The notes under the pieces: model-generated | The model's database searches: none | The model's input: only the letters and a program-made list of their open reading frames with translations | What the model was told of the DNA's origin: nothing | Shown: in pieces, positions 16,744 through 24,000 of the stretch | Layout: each line of letters opens with the position of its first letter | Numbering within the stretch: the stretch's first letter is position 1 | Position numbers and translations under genes: made by a program | Source of the DNA: an uncultured Ruminococcus sp. | GTDB lineage: Bacteria; Bacillota; Clostridia; Oscillospirales; Acutalibacteraceae | NCBI GenBank assembly: GCA_902800005.1 | Contig: CADCCP010000008.1 | Coordinates: 1-40,173, forward strand | DNA: 40,173 nucleotides | Direction: 5' to 3'

Positions 16744-17256
16744 GTTTATCTGTACCATAGCGTGACGGATGATCCTGTCACCTATTTTATAGCCTTTTTG
16801 ATAGACGAGTGCAATGCAGTCCTCGTCAAGCTCATCGTCATCTGTACGGGCAATGGCATTGTGAAGTTCGGGATCGAATTTCTCGCCCCTTTCGCCAAAG
16901 GACTCTACCCTCAGCTTTTCAAAGGCATTCTGAAGCTGTTTCTGTATCATATCCAAGCCTTTTTTGAACTCGTCCGATACATCTGCATTTGAAGCCATCG
17001 CAAGTGCAAAATTGTCTGCAACGGGCAGGAATGCTTCTACAGTTGCTGCCACAGCATTGTCATAAGTCGCTGACTTTTCTTTTTCTGTACGCTTGCGGTA
17101 ATTGTCGTATTCTGCCGCAAGTCTCAGAAACTTGTCTTTCTGACTGTCAAGCTCTTTTTGAATTTTTTCGGTTTCTGTTTCTTCTGTTTCTTCAGCAGTC
17201 TCTTCAACCGTTTCTTCCGTTTTGATCTCTTCTTCATTAGCTTTTTCTTTAGCCAA
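16735..17256 (-). CDS. grpE: Nucleotide exchange factor GrpE
   Basis: A 173-residue GrpE, the ADP/ATP exchange factor of DnaK. A very acidic N-terminal tail (Glu/Thr repeats, residues 5-35) leads into the long dimerising helix (KFLRLAAEYDNYRKRTEKEK) and the beta-wing domain (FDPELHNAIARTDDDELDED through YKIGDRIIRHAMVQI). The start is TTG 17256 behind AAAGGAG. The final Asn-Asn-Ser-stop is written by a heptad repeat. It lies between hrcA and dnaK, as in the classic heat-shock operon. Confidence 0.95.
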   Translation of the reverse strand: MAKEKANEEEIKTEETVEETAEETEETETEKIQKELDSQKDKFLRLAAEYDNYRKRTEKEKSATYDNAVAATVEAFLPVADNFALAMASNADVSDEFKKGLDMIQKQLQNAFEKLRVESFGERGEKFDPELHNAIARTDDDELDEDCIALVYQKGYKIGDRIIRHAMVQINNS

Positions 17257-17281
17257 GCCTATTATCTCCTTTCACCGAACA

Positions 17282-18310
17282 TCAGAACTCCAACATTTCA
17301 TTCAAAAGTGTTCCTACCGTATCGGCAGCATATTCCAGCGTTGCAATGATCTTCGGATAGTCCATTCTCACAGGTCCCACTATCGCAAGTGCTCCGGAAC
17401 ATCCGTCTGACGCTTTATAGTGCTTGACGATGATGCTGAGATTGACGAATGCGGGATCATGCAGTTCACTGCCGATCAGCACATCTGCCTTAGTGCTGTC
17501 AGTTGAGAGCAGTTTTGCCAGTTCGGAGGAATGTCCGAGAAGCTCCATGACCTTTTTGCCGTCAGCGGATTCAAGCTCCGGCATGGTAAACAGATTTGCC
17601 TGACCTTTTATGAACGCTCCCGTTGAAGCGGCATCTTTTGCGGCATCATGCACCGCTACCAGCACATTAGGCACTATCATCGACATCTCGCCCAACGAAA
17701 CTGCAGTTGTCTGCATGAAAGCGGGTGTGATAGATGTAACGGGAAGACCTTCAAGTTTTTCGTTCATGAGCTTTTCAAACATCTCTATGAACTGAGATGT
17801 GATGAGAAAGTCGCATCTGAAAAGTCTTGTCTTGACAGAACCCGTCGATGTTATCAACACGACCATCGCCGTATAACCGCCTGTCTGCACAAATCTGACA
17901 CGCCTGATCACAGCCCTTTCACCTGACGGCGAGGCGGCAATAGCAGCACAGCCCGTGATCCTTGAAAGCACATCAGCAGTGGTCTCAAGCAGATTTTCGG
18001 GTGTATTGGCACTCATGTAAAGCGTGTCATTCAAAGCTGTCTTTTCTCTTTGGTCAAGCTCCGATGGCTTCATCAGCTTGTCAAGATATACCCTGTAGCC
18101 GAGTTCCGTAGGCACTCTGCCCGAAGATGTGTGAGTTTGTTCCAGAAGTCCGAGAGATGAAAGCTCCGCCATATCATTTCTTACAGTTGCAGACGATACA
18201 CTGAAATCAAGCAGATCACACAACGCCTTTGATCCGACAGGTTCACCGCTTTTTATATACTCCTCAACAACTGCTTCGAGAATTTTCATTTTTCTCTGAG
18301 TCGGTTCCAT
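17282..18310 (-). CDS. hrcA: Heat-inducible transcription repressor HrcA
   Basis: A 342-residue HrcA, the repressor that binds CIRCE and is itself kept active by GroEL. The N-terminal winged-helix domain begins RKMKILEAVVEEYIKSGEPVG and includes SSATVRNDMAELSSLGLLEQ and HTSSGRVPTELGYRVY. The rest is the GAF-like and dimerisation region. The ATG at 18310 has AGGTGG 5 nt before it; an in-frame GTG at 18319 overlaps that ribosome binding site and is unlikely. It is the first gene of the operon, directly under a perfect CIRCE. Confidence 0.95.
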   Translation of the reverse strand: MEPTQRKMKILEAVVEEYIKSGEPVGSKALCDLLDFSVSSATVRNDMAELSSLGLLEQTHTSSGRVPTELGYRVYLDKLMKPSELDQREKTALNDTLYMSANTPENLLETTADVLSRITGCAAIAASPSGERAVIRRVRFVQTGGYTAMVVLITSTGSVKTRLFRCDFLITSQFIEMFEKLMNEKLEGLPVTSITPAFMQTTAVSLGEMSMIVPNVLVAVHDAAKDAASTGAFIKGQANLFTMPELESADGKKVMELLGHSSELAKLLSTDSTKADVLIGSELHDPAFVNLSIIVKHYKASDGCSGALAIVGPVRMDYPKIIATLEYAADTVGTLLNEMLEF

Positions 18311-18328
18311 TAAAGCCACCTCTCTGTA

Positions 18329-18355
18329 TTAGCACTCTCAATGTCTGAGTGCTAA
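18329..18355 (-). promoter_or_regulatory. CIRCE operator (HrcA binding site)
   Basis: A perfect match to the CIRCE consensus: TTAGCACTC (18329-18337), 9-nt spacer, GAGTGCTAA (18347-18355). It lies between the promoter and the hrcA ribosome binding site, so HrcA should repress its own operon. Confidence 0.98.
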
Positions 18356-18364
18356 TCTATTTAT

Positions 18365-18393
18365 AGAGTACCATTATTCAACACAAATGTCAA
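18365..18393 (-). promoter_or_regulatory. Predicted sigma-A promoter of the hrcA operon
   Basis: TTGACA (18388-18393), 17-nt spacer, TACTCT (18365-18370), placing the transcription start at the edge of CIRCE. Confidence 0.8.
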
Positions 18394-18476
18394 GTATTTT
18401 TTTACAAAAAAATCGCCTTATACCATATTTTACAAAAAAACAGTTGAAATTATTCTACCCTGCTTTTTGAAATATA

Positions 18477-18485
18477 TGCTATAAT
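18477..18485 (+). promoter_or_regulatory. Extended -10 promoter of the candidate small RNA
   Basis: TGCTATAAT, a perfect extended -10 element; no good -35 is visible. It predicts a start near 18491-18493. Confidence 0.55.
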
Positions 18486-18490
18486 ATATG

Positions 18491-18602
18491 TACGGCTTAC
18501 ATAAAAAGTCTGCTGTGCAGTTCTCACCCCCCTTGAACTGTACGGCAGATTTTAATTTGAAAAAGGCTGTACGCTTTTAAATTGAGCGTACAGCCTTTTT
18601 TA
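18491..18602 (+). ncRNA. Candidate small RNA with a C-rich hairpin loop
   Basis: A region of about 110 nt with a promoter at its start, an intrinsic terminator at its end and no reading frame. Its centre is a strong hairpin: 18509-18523 pairs fully with 18535-18549 (15 bp, two G-U pairs, extendable by four more). The 11-nt loop (18524-18534) is UCACCCCCCUU, which is complementary to purine-rich ribosome binding sites. C-rich loops of this kind are used by Gram-positive regulatory RNAs such as RsaE to mask start regions. The plus strand is favoured by the extended -10 box. I cannot match it to a named family. Confidence 0.6.
18561..18602 (+). terminator. Strong intrinsic terminator of the candidate small RNA
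   Basis: AAAAGGCTGTACGCT (18561-18575) pairs with AGCGTACAGCC plus the T run (18585-18600). The 11-bp GC-rich core has a 9-nt loop and a U tract. The A run on the other side makes it potentially bidirectional. Confidence 0.9.
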
Positions 18603-18630
18603 TGAGGGAAATTATTTTTTTCTTGAATAC

Positions 18631-18659
18631 TTGAACTCAAAGTCTGTTTTTACTATAAT
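18631..18659 (+). promoter_or_regulatory. Predicted sigma-A promoter of the D-2-hydroxyacid dehydrogenase gene
   Basis: TTGAAC (18631-18636), 17-nt spacer, TATAAT (18654-18659). The start site would be near 18666, which excludes the in-frame ATG at 18666 as the usual start. Confidence 0.7.
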
Positions 18660-18692
18660 GTTATTATGATTTTAAAAGAAAGGTATGGTTTT

Positions 18693-19640
18693 ATGAAGAT
18701 AGTTTTGACGGACGCACAAACGGTCGTAGATAAAATTGTAAGTGCCGATGTGCTGAAAGAATTTGGAGAAGTCACGGAATACGGACTTTTATCTTATGAA
18801 GATGTTGCAAAGGCTATTGAAAATGCAGATATAGTCGTGTGCAACAAGACACTTTTGAATGAATACAGTATGCGTTATGCGAAAAAGCTGAAATATATCG
18901 GACTTTTTGCAACGGGTTATAATAACATTGATGTTGATTATTGTAATAAAGTGGGAGTAACGGTATGTAATGCGGGTTCATACTCGACAAATGCCGTTGC
19001 ACAGCATACTTTTGCATTGATCTTGGAGCATTTCAATAAAACAGCCGAATATAACCGATATGTGCATGACGGAAAGTGGAAACGCAGTCCGACTTTTTCA
19101 CCGTTCGTATATCCTCTCAATGAGCTTTACGGAAAAACTTTCGGTATAGTCGGCATGGGTGCGATAGGTCAGGCGGTTGCAAAAATTGCGGATGCTTTCG
19201 GCATGAAAGTAATATTTTACAACAGAAGCCCAAAAAATATCCCTTACGGCACACAAACGACTTTTGAAACCCTGCTTGCCGAAAGTGACATTATTTCCGT
19301 GCATTGTCCTTTGAACGCACAATCGGAAAATATGTTCAATGAAGCAAGTTTTGCAAAAATGAAACAGGGAGCATTGTTCGTGAATACCGCAAGGGGCGGA
19401 GTTATGTCGGAGCAGGCTCTTTTTAATGCACTTGAAAGCGGTCATTTAGGGGGAGCTTGCATAGATACTTTGAGAGTTGAGCCTATGGAAGAAAACTGTA
19501 TTTTAATGCAGGCAAAGAATTGCATAATGACACCGCATATTGCATGGGCACCTGTTGAGACTCGTCAGCGACTTATGGGTATAGTTGCCGATAATATCAG
19601 GAATTTTCTAAACGGCACTCCTACGAATGTAGTCAACTGA
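18693..19640 (+). CDS. D-2-hydroxyacid dehydrogenase (glycerate dehydrogenase-like)
   Basis: A 315-residue NAD-dependent 2-hydroxyacid dehydrogenase. The nucleotide-binding motif GMGAIG is at 154-159 in GKTFGIVGMGAIGQAV. The catalytic triad is visible as Arg234 (NTARGG), Glu263 (RVEPM) and His282 (PHIAWAP). The HIAWAP ending and overall length fit the glycerate dehydrogenase/hydroxypyruvate reductase branch, but the true 2-keto acid substrate cannot be read off. The start at 18693 has AGAAAGG 9 nt upstream and a promoter at the right distance. Its stop codon overlaps the end of the convergent hydF by 8 nt. Confidence 0.9.
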   Translation: MKIVLTDAQTVVDKIVSADVLKEFGEVTEYGLLSYEDVAKAIENADIVVCNKTLLNEYSMRYAKKLKYIGLFATGYNNIDVDYCNKVGVTVCNAGSYSTNAVAQHTFALILEHFNKTAEYNRYVHDGKWKRSPTFSPFVYPLNELYGKTFGIVGMGAIGQAVAKIADAFGMKVIFYNRSPKNIPYGTQTTFETLLAESDIISVHCPLNAQSENMFNEASFAKMKQGALFVNTARGGVMSEQALFNALESGHLGGACIDTLRVEPMEENCILMQAKNCIMTPHIAWAPVETRQRLMGIVADNIRNFLNGTPTNVVN

Positions 19641-20829
19641 TGATTTGTTGAATGTGCGGGAACGGTGCAAGACTTCTTTTTAAAATGCCGTTCATGTATG
19701 CGATAGCTGTACCGTAATTTGTCATGGGGACGGCTTGGTCAACCGAACATTTTAATCTATACTTCATTTCACGCTCATTAAGCATACAGCCCCCGCAATG
19801 AATGACAAGTTTATACTTTGTCAGATCTTCTTCAAACTCTGTACCGGAAGTCCATTGAAAATCAAGAGTTTTATTTGTATATTTTTGGAGGAGTCGGGGA
19901 AGTTTTACAGTACCTATATCATTACATTGACGGTGATGTGTACAGCCCTCCGAAATGAGAACCTTATCACCGTCTTGAAGAGTGTCTATTGCTGTAACGC
20001 CTTTTACAAGCGTTTTCAAGTCACTTTTGTAATTTGCCATTAAAATTGAAAAAGATGTCAAAGGAATGTCAACAGGTGTATCTTTGCTGACTTTGCCGAA
20101 AACCTGACTGTCGGTTATCACTATAGCAGGCTTTTTTGCAAGTGATGTCAAGGTTTCAGTAAGAGTGGTATCTCTTGTTACAACGGGTATCATCTCATTG
20201 TCAAGAAGTTCTCTTATGGTCTGCACCTGCGGTAATATCAATCTTCCTTTGGGAGCAGACTCGTCTATGGGTACCACCAATACTGCTAAATCATTTTTAT
20301 TCAGAAGATGTGCAACTATTTTTTTATCTTCAATAATGCCGTTTTGCTTTGCGATAAGCTCTTTCAATTCATATATATTTTCGCCCGTCAATGCACTGAC
20401 ACATATCTCATTGTCAGCATTGACGGCTTTCTTATGCAGATCGCATTTATTATATGCTATAATATACGGAACATTCTTATTCTTGAATTTCTCTATCAAG
20501 TCATTTTCATATTCTGTCAAGCCTTTTGTGCTGTCTACAACTAAAACCGCTATATCCGTTTTATTGAGAATACGCAAAGTTTTTTGAACTCTCATATTAC
20601 CGAGTTCACCCTCATCATCAATGCCGGCGGTATCTATCATCATAACAGCCCCCAAAGGCAGTAATTCCATTGCTTTGAAAACGGGATCGGTAGTCGTTCC
20701 CAAAATGTCGGAAACTATCGCTATATTTTGATTTGTCACAGCATTGAGCAAACTTGACTTTCCTGAATTTCTCTTTCCGAAAAATGCGATATGCACTCTT
20801 TCAGCAGACGGTGTATTATTCAGTGACAT
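19633..20829 (-). CDS. hydF: [FeFe]-hydrogenase maturation GTPase HydF
   Basis: A 398-residue HydF, the scaffold that receives the di-iron subcluster built by HydE and HydG and passes it to apo-hydrogenase. The Ras-like GTPase domain shows the P-loop GKRNSGKSS (18-26), DILGTTTDPV (switch I), DTAG (66-69) and NKCD (127-130). The iron-sulfur site of the C-terminal domain is complete: Cys296 and His298 (CTHH), then His344-Cys345 and Cys348 (HCGGC). The ribosome binding site is AAGGAGAG. It is the last gene of the tm1266-hydE-hydG-hydF operon; a heptad hairpin lies just before it. Confidence 0.96.
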   Translation of the reverse strand: MSLNNTPSAERVHIAFFGKRNSGKSSLLNAVTNQNIAIVSDILGTTTDPVFKAMELLPLGAVMMIDTAGIDDEGELGNMRVQKTLRILNKTDIAVLVVDSTKGLTEYENDLIEKFKNKNVPYIIAYNKCDLHKKAVNADNEICVSALTGENIYELKELIAKQNGIIEDKKIVAHLLNKNDLAVLVVPIDESAPKGRLILPQVQTIRELLDNEMIPVVTRDTTLTETLTSLAKKPAIVITDSQVFGKVSKDTPVDIPLTSFSILMANYKSDLKTLVKGVTAIDTLQDGDKVLISEGCTHHRQCNDIGTVKLPRLLQKYTNKTLDFQWTSGTEFEEDLTKYKLVIHCGGCMLNEREMKYRLKCSVDQAVPMTNYGTAIAYMNGILKRSLAPFPHIQQIIS

Positions 20830-20851
20830 AAAAATCTCTCCTTAACAAATC

Positions 20852-20903
20852 GGAGTGGGGAATGAAATTGATATTCCTCATTCCTCACTCCTCATTTCTC
20901 ATT
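20852..20903 (-). repeat. Heptad array A8 forming a hairpin between hydG and hydF
   Basis: On the plus strand ATTCCTC, ATTCCTC, ACTCCTC, ATTTCTC (20873-20900). A second, inverted part lies at 20852-20865, so 20852-20865 pairs with 20878-20891 over 14 bp with one G-U. Read with the operon the unit is TGAGGAA. It starts 3 nt after the hydG stop and ends before the hydF ribosome binding site. There is no U tract, so it is not a normal terminator. Confidence 0.8.
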
Positions 20904-20906
20904 TAA

Positions 20907-22328
20907 TTAAAATCTGAAATCCCTTTGACCGTTGGATATGTCGGCAAGGTGTTCTTTCGTTATTTCACGGACTTTCTCTTTCGGGATATTGTTCAATTCT
21001 GCCAATATCAGCTTTTCACCTATTTCCTTTGTTTCGGGTGAAGCGTAATCTTCAAGATACTCTTTCAGTGTCATAAGTGCATTCGGGTGACAGCAGTTCT
21101 GTATCTGACCTGCTTTACACAAGGCCATGAATCTGTCACCGGTTCTGCCCTCTCTGTAACAAGCTGTGCAGAAACTTGGAATATATCCCAATTCCATCAG
21201 CCATTTCACGACTTCATCAAGGGTTCTTGTATCGCTTACATCAAACTGTGCGGAATCTTCATCTTCAGGTATCGGCTCGGCATAACCGCCTACACTCGTC
21301 TTTGAACCGCCGCTTATCTGAGATACGCCCAAGTGCAGAACTCTTTCACGGCTCTTTTGACTTTCACGAGTGGAAACTATCATGCCCGTGTAGGGAACGG
21401 CTATTCTTATACAAGCAACTATCTTTGCAAAGGTATCATCTGAGATACCGTTATCGAATACATCGGGATCAATGTCATCTGCACGTCTTACTCTCGGAAC
21501 GCTTATAGTATGAGGACCTACTCCGAAACGTGCTTCAAGGTGTTCGGCGTGCATGAGGATTCCGACAAATTCATATCTGTAGAGTTCCAGACCGAACAGC
21601 ACTCCACAACCGACATCATCAATACCGGCTTCCATAGCCCTGTCCATAGCCTCTGTATGATAACAGTAATCATGTTTGGGACCTGTCGGGTGAAGTCTTT
21701 CATAACTCTCTTTATTGTAAGTTTCCTGAAAGAGAATATATGTGCCGATACCCGCATCCTTGAGTTTCTTGTAATTTTCATGGGTAGTTGCGGCAATATT
21801 GACATTTACACGCCTTATAGCACCGTTTTTGTGTTTGATGCTGTAAATGGTCTTGATGCTTTCAAGAATATACTCGATAGGATTGTGAACGGGGTCTTCA
21901 CCTGCTTCAAGTGCAAGTCTTTTGTGTCCCATATCCTGCAAGGCGATAACTTCTTTTCTTATTTCGTCCTGAGTGAGTTTTTTTCTTGCGATATGCTTGT
22001 TTTTGAGGTGATACGGACAGTACAAACAGCCGTTTACACAATAATTCGACAGATACAGCGGTGCAAACATAACTATTCTGTTACCGTAATAATTTTTCTT
22101 GATCTGCTCCGCAAGGGCATATATTTCCTGATTTTTTTCCTCGATGTCGCAGTCAAGCAAAACAAGTGCTTCTTTATGTGACAGACCTTTTTCAAGTCTT
22201 GCCTTTTCAAGAATCTTGTCGATAAGCTCCACGTTATGCTTGTTTTTCTCGGCATACTCAAGACAGGCTCTTATTTCCTCGTCATTGATAAACTCCTCTG
22301 CATGAGGTGATTTCGGATCATATTTCAT
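20907..22328 (-). CDS. hydG: [FeFe]-hydrogenase maturation radical SAM enzyme HydG
   Basis: A 473-residue tyrosine lyase that makes the CO and CN ligands of the H-cluster, releasing p-cresol. The radical SAM cluster motif CxxxCxxC is Cys97, Cys101, Cys104 (CVNGCLYC). The C-terminal region has the second-cluster motif CTACYREGRTGDRFMALC followed by KAGQIQNC, matching the Cx2C...C arrangement specific to HydG and absent from ThiH. The start at 22328 has AAAGGAAG 8 nt upstream. It lies between hydE and hydF. Confidence 0.96.
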   Translation of the reverse strand: MKYDPKSPHAEEFINDEEIRACLEYAEKNKHNVELIDKILEKARLEKGLSHKEALVLLDCDIEEKNQEIYALAEQIKKNYYGNRIVMFAPLYLSNYCVNGCLYCPYHLKNKHIARKKLTQDEIRKEVIALQDMGHKRLALEAGEDPVHNPIEYILESIKTIYSIKHKNGAIRRVNVNIAATTHENYKKLKDAGIGTYILFQETYNKESYERLHPTGPKHDYCYHTEAMDRAMEAGIDDVGCGVLFGLELYRYEFVGILMHAEHLEARFGVGPHTISVPRVRRADDIDPDVFDNGISDDTFAKIVACIRIAVPYTGMIVSTRESQKSRERVLHLGVSQISGGSKTSVGGYAEPIPEDEDSAQFDVSDTRTLDEVVKWLMELGYIPSFCTACYREGRTGDRFMALCKAGQIQNCCHPNALMTLKEYLEDYASPETKEIGEKLILAELNNIPKEKVREITKEHLADISNGQRDFRF

Positions 22329-22360
22329 TAAAAAAACTTCCTTTCAAAAAATATATCAAT

Positions 22361-22390
22361 TATGCATTATGCATTATGAATTGTGAATTG
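22361..22390 (-). repeat. Heptad array A5, at the hydE stop codon
   Basis: On the plus strand TATGCAT, TATGCAT, TATGAAT, TGTGAAT, then TG. Read with hydE it supplies the codons for the final residues (Ile-His-Asn-Ser) and the TAA stop. It lies in the short hydE-hydG gap. Confidence 0.88.
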
Positions 22391-23423
22391 ATTTGCAGTC
22401 ACCACGGGAAGTCACTACATTATAGCCTATTGACTTCATACGACTTTGCAGGCAATTTTTACATTCAGCGGCTTCATCACCTGTACATATTTTGTTGTCA
22501 TAAAGCAGATATTTCTTTCTCACCGAAACAGGCGATAAATTCGGCATAATGACGTTTGCACCTGCTAAAATGCCCTTTTCACGTCCAAGCGGATGTATCG
22601 TGCCGAGAGCAGTTGTTGACGGCAAAAGAACATAGGGTAGAGTAAGCCTTATCAAGCCGAGCATGAATAAAGTCAGTTCAAGAGTGCCGTTAGGCATATC
22701 TTTAAAAGGCGTGTCATGCTGGGCTATAAAAGGACCTATCCCGACCATGTGAGGCTGAAAGTCTTTCATAAAAAGCATATCTTCCGCTAAATTTTCCGCC
22801 GTCTGATAAGGTGAGCCTACCATGAAACCGCAGCCGACCTGATAACCTATTTCTTTCAAGTCCTGCAAACATCTTTTTCTGTTGAGGGGAGAAAGTTTAT
22901 AGGGGTGCAATTTTGCATAATGCTCATTGTTTGCAGTTTCATGACGAAGTAAATATCTGTCTGCACCTGCCTTGAAAAATCTTTCATAGCTTTCACGGCT
23001 TTTTTCACCTATGGAAAGTGTTACCGCACAATCGGGATAATTTGTTTTTATATCTTTGATAATATCCGTCATTCTGTCGTCAGTGAAATAATTATCTTCA
23101 CCGCCCTGCAAAACAAATGTTCTGAAGCCGAGAGAATATCCCTCTTTACAGCATTCCAATATATCGTTTTTATCAAGTCTGTATCTGTCGGCATTACGAT
23201 TTGAACAGCGTATCCCGCAATAATAACAGTCATTTTTGCAGTAATTCGTGAACTCGATAAGACCTCTTACATAAATATCATGTCCGTAATATTTGTGTCT
23301 TACTTCACGGGACTTTTCAAAGAGATATTCCGATATATCGGGGGTAAAATTTTTTATCAGATATGTGTATTCATCTTTGGAAAGAGATGTTGTTTCATAA
23401 AGTTTGTCAATAAGCTCTCTCAT
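22374..23423 (-). CDS. hydE: [FeFe]-hydrogenase maturation radical SAM enzyme HydE
   Basis: A 349-residue radical SAM protein that acts in building the di-iron dithiolate cofactor. The cluster motif CKNDCYYC gives Cys62, Cys66 and Cys69, followed by the HydE-typical GIRCSNRNADRYRL. The GG(E)D segment (LQGGEDNYFTD) also fits HydE. The ATG at 23423 is chosen; a GTG at 23435 is possible, but the AAAGGTGG ribosome binding site almost touches it. Either way the gene overlaps the stop of the upstream TM1266-like gene or lies against it. The C-terminus runs into a heptad array. Confidence 0.95.
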   Translation of the reverse strand: MRELIDKLYETTSLSKDEYTYLIKNFTPDISEYLFEKSREVRHKYYGHDIYVRGLIEFTNYCKNDCYYCGIRCSNRNADRYRLDKNDILECCKEGYSLGFRTFVLQGGEDNYFTDDRMTDIIKDIKTNYPDCAVTLSIGEKSRESYERFFKAGADRYLLRHETANNEHYAKLHPYKLSPLNRKRCLQDLKEIGYQVGCGFMVGSPYQTAENLAEDMLFMKDFQPHMVGIGPFIAQHDTPFKDMPNGTLELTLFMLGLIRLTLPYVLLPSTTALGTIHPLGREKGILAGANVIMPNLSPVSVRKKYLLYDNKICTGDEAAECKNCLQSRMKSIGYNVVTSRGDCKSIHNS

Positions 23424-23665
23424 TTTTTGGAACACACCACCTTTGAAGTAATGCCGTCAAGCATACCTATCTTGCCCGACAGCCTGTTTATGACATCCAT
23501 AGGGGCATCAAGGACTATACTTATGACATTCAGATTTTTTTCTTTATAGGGGATACCCATTCTTCCTATTATATAATTTCCGTAATCGTGAAGAATGTCA
23601 TTCAGTCTGTCAACGGAATCCACGTTTTCAACGATTATCCCGATAATAGAAACCCTGTTTTCCAT
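23420..23665 (-). CDS. TM1266-type iron-only hydrogenase system regulator
   Basis: An 81-residue protein of the TM1266 family, small ACT/NikR-C-like regulators found beside hydE, hydF and hydG in many anaerobes. Recognisable features are the N-terminal RVSIIGIIVEN, NDILHDYGNYIIGRMGIPY and NVISIVLDAPMDVINRLSGKIGML. Whether it binds a ligand, protein or nucleic acid is not established. It is the first gene of the maturation operon, with AGGGG 8 nt before its ATG, and it lies behind a leader that contains an intrinsic terminator. Confidence 0.9.
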   Translation of the reverse strand: MENRVSIIGIIVENVDSVDRLNDILHDYGNYIIGRMGIPYKEKNLNVISIVLDAPMDVINRLSGKIGMLDGITSKVVCSKK

Positions 23666-23685
23666 ATCATTCCCCTTTCAAAGAC

Positions 23686-23716
23686 AAAAAAGCACCCTTC
23701 CAATATAAAAGGGTGC
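23686..23716 (-). terminator. Intrinsic terminator inside the hyd operon leader
   Basis: An 8-bp stem (GCACCCTT 23692-23699 with AAGGGTGC 23709-23716) and 9-nt loop, followed on the minus strand by six U (23686-23691). It lies 21 nt before the first gene of the operon. Confidence 0.8.
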
Positions 23717-23816
23717 AGTTATTTTCTATAAAAACACAGCCTTTCACATCAGAAAATATCTTTTGTGTCAGATTTAAAACACGTTTCATGCCAAGCACGA
23801 AGCTAAAACATTTAAC
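23686..23816 (-). promoter_or_regulatory. Leader RNA of the hyd maturation operon, candidate attenuator or riboswitch
   Basis: About 150 nt separate the promoter (start near 23816) from the first gene at 23665, and the leader holds an intrinsic terminator at 23686-23716. The part upstream of the terminator (23717-23816) contains short complementary segments (AGC/GCT around UUCGU; CACA/TGTG) and AAAGG, which could compete with the terminator arm CCCTTTT. I do not recognise a known riboswitch class. Regulation by premature termination is inferred from the layout. Confidence 0.5.
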
Positions 23817-23822
23817 CATGCA

Positions 23823-23851
23823 ATTATAACATAATTCAATGAAATTTTCAA
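23823..23851 (-). promoter_or_regulatory. Predicted sigma-A promoter of the hyd operon
   Basis: TTGAAA (23846-23851), 17-nt spacer, TATAAT (23823-23828) with TG before the -10 box (extended -10). Confidence 0.8.
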
Positions 23852-23932
23852 TACGATTTTGTTTAAAATGATTTCAAACATTTATGTGCAAATTGCTGTA
23901 TAAAAATATGTAAACAGTGACAATTGACTTTT

Positions 23933-23941
23933 TGTTATAAT
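23933..23941 (+). promoter_or_regulatory. Extended -10 promoter of the FAD oxidoreductase operon
   Basis: TGTTATAAT at 23933-23941, about 60 nt before the ATG at 24001; no convincing -35. It is divergent from the hyd promoter. Confidence 0.5.
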
Positions 23942-24000
23942 TGAATTAGAATTAAAGTGTATATTTTAAAAAATTTTTTTGCAAGACAAGGAGAGAAAAA

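Noticed and set aside
18666..18692. Upstream ATG at 18666 as the start of the dehydrogenase gene
   Set aside because: It coincides with the predicted transcription start and has no ribosome binding site, whereas the ATG at 18693 has AGAAAGG at good spacing.
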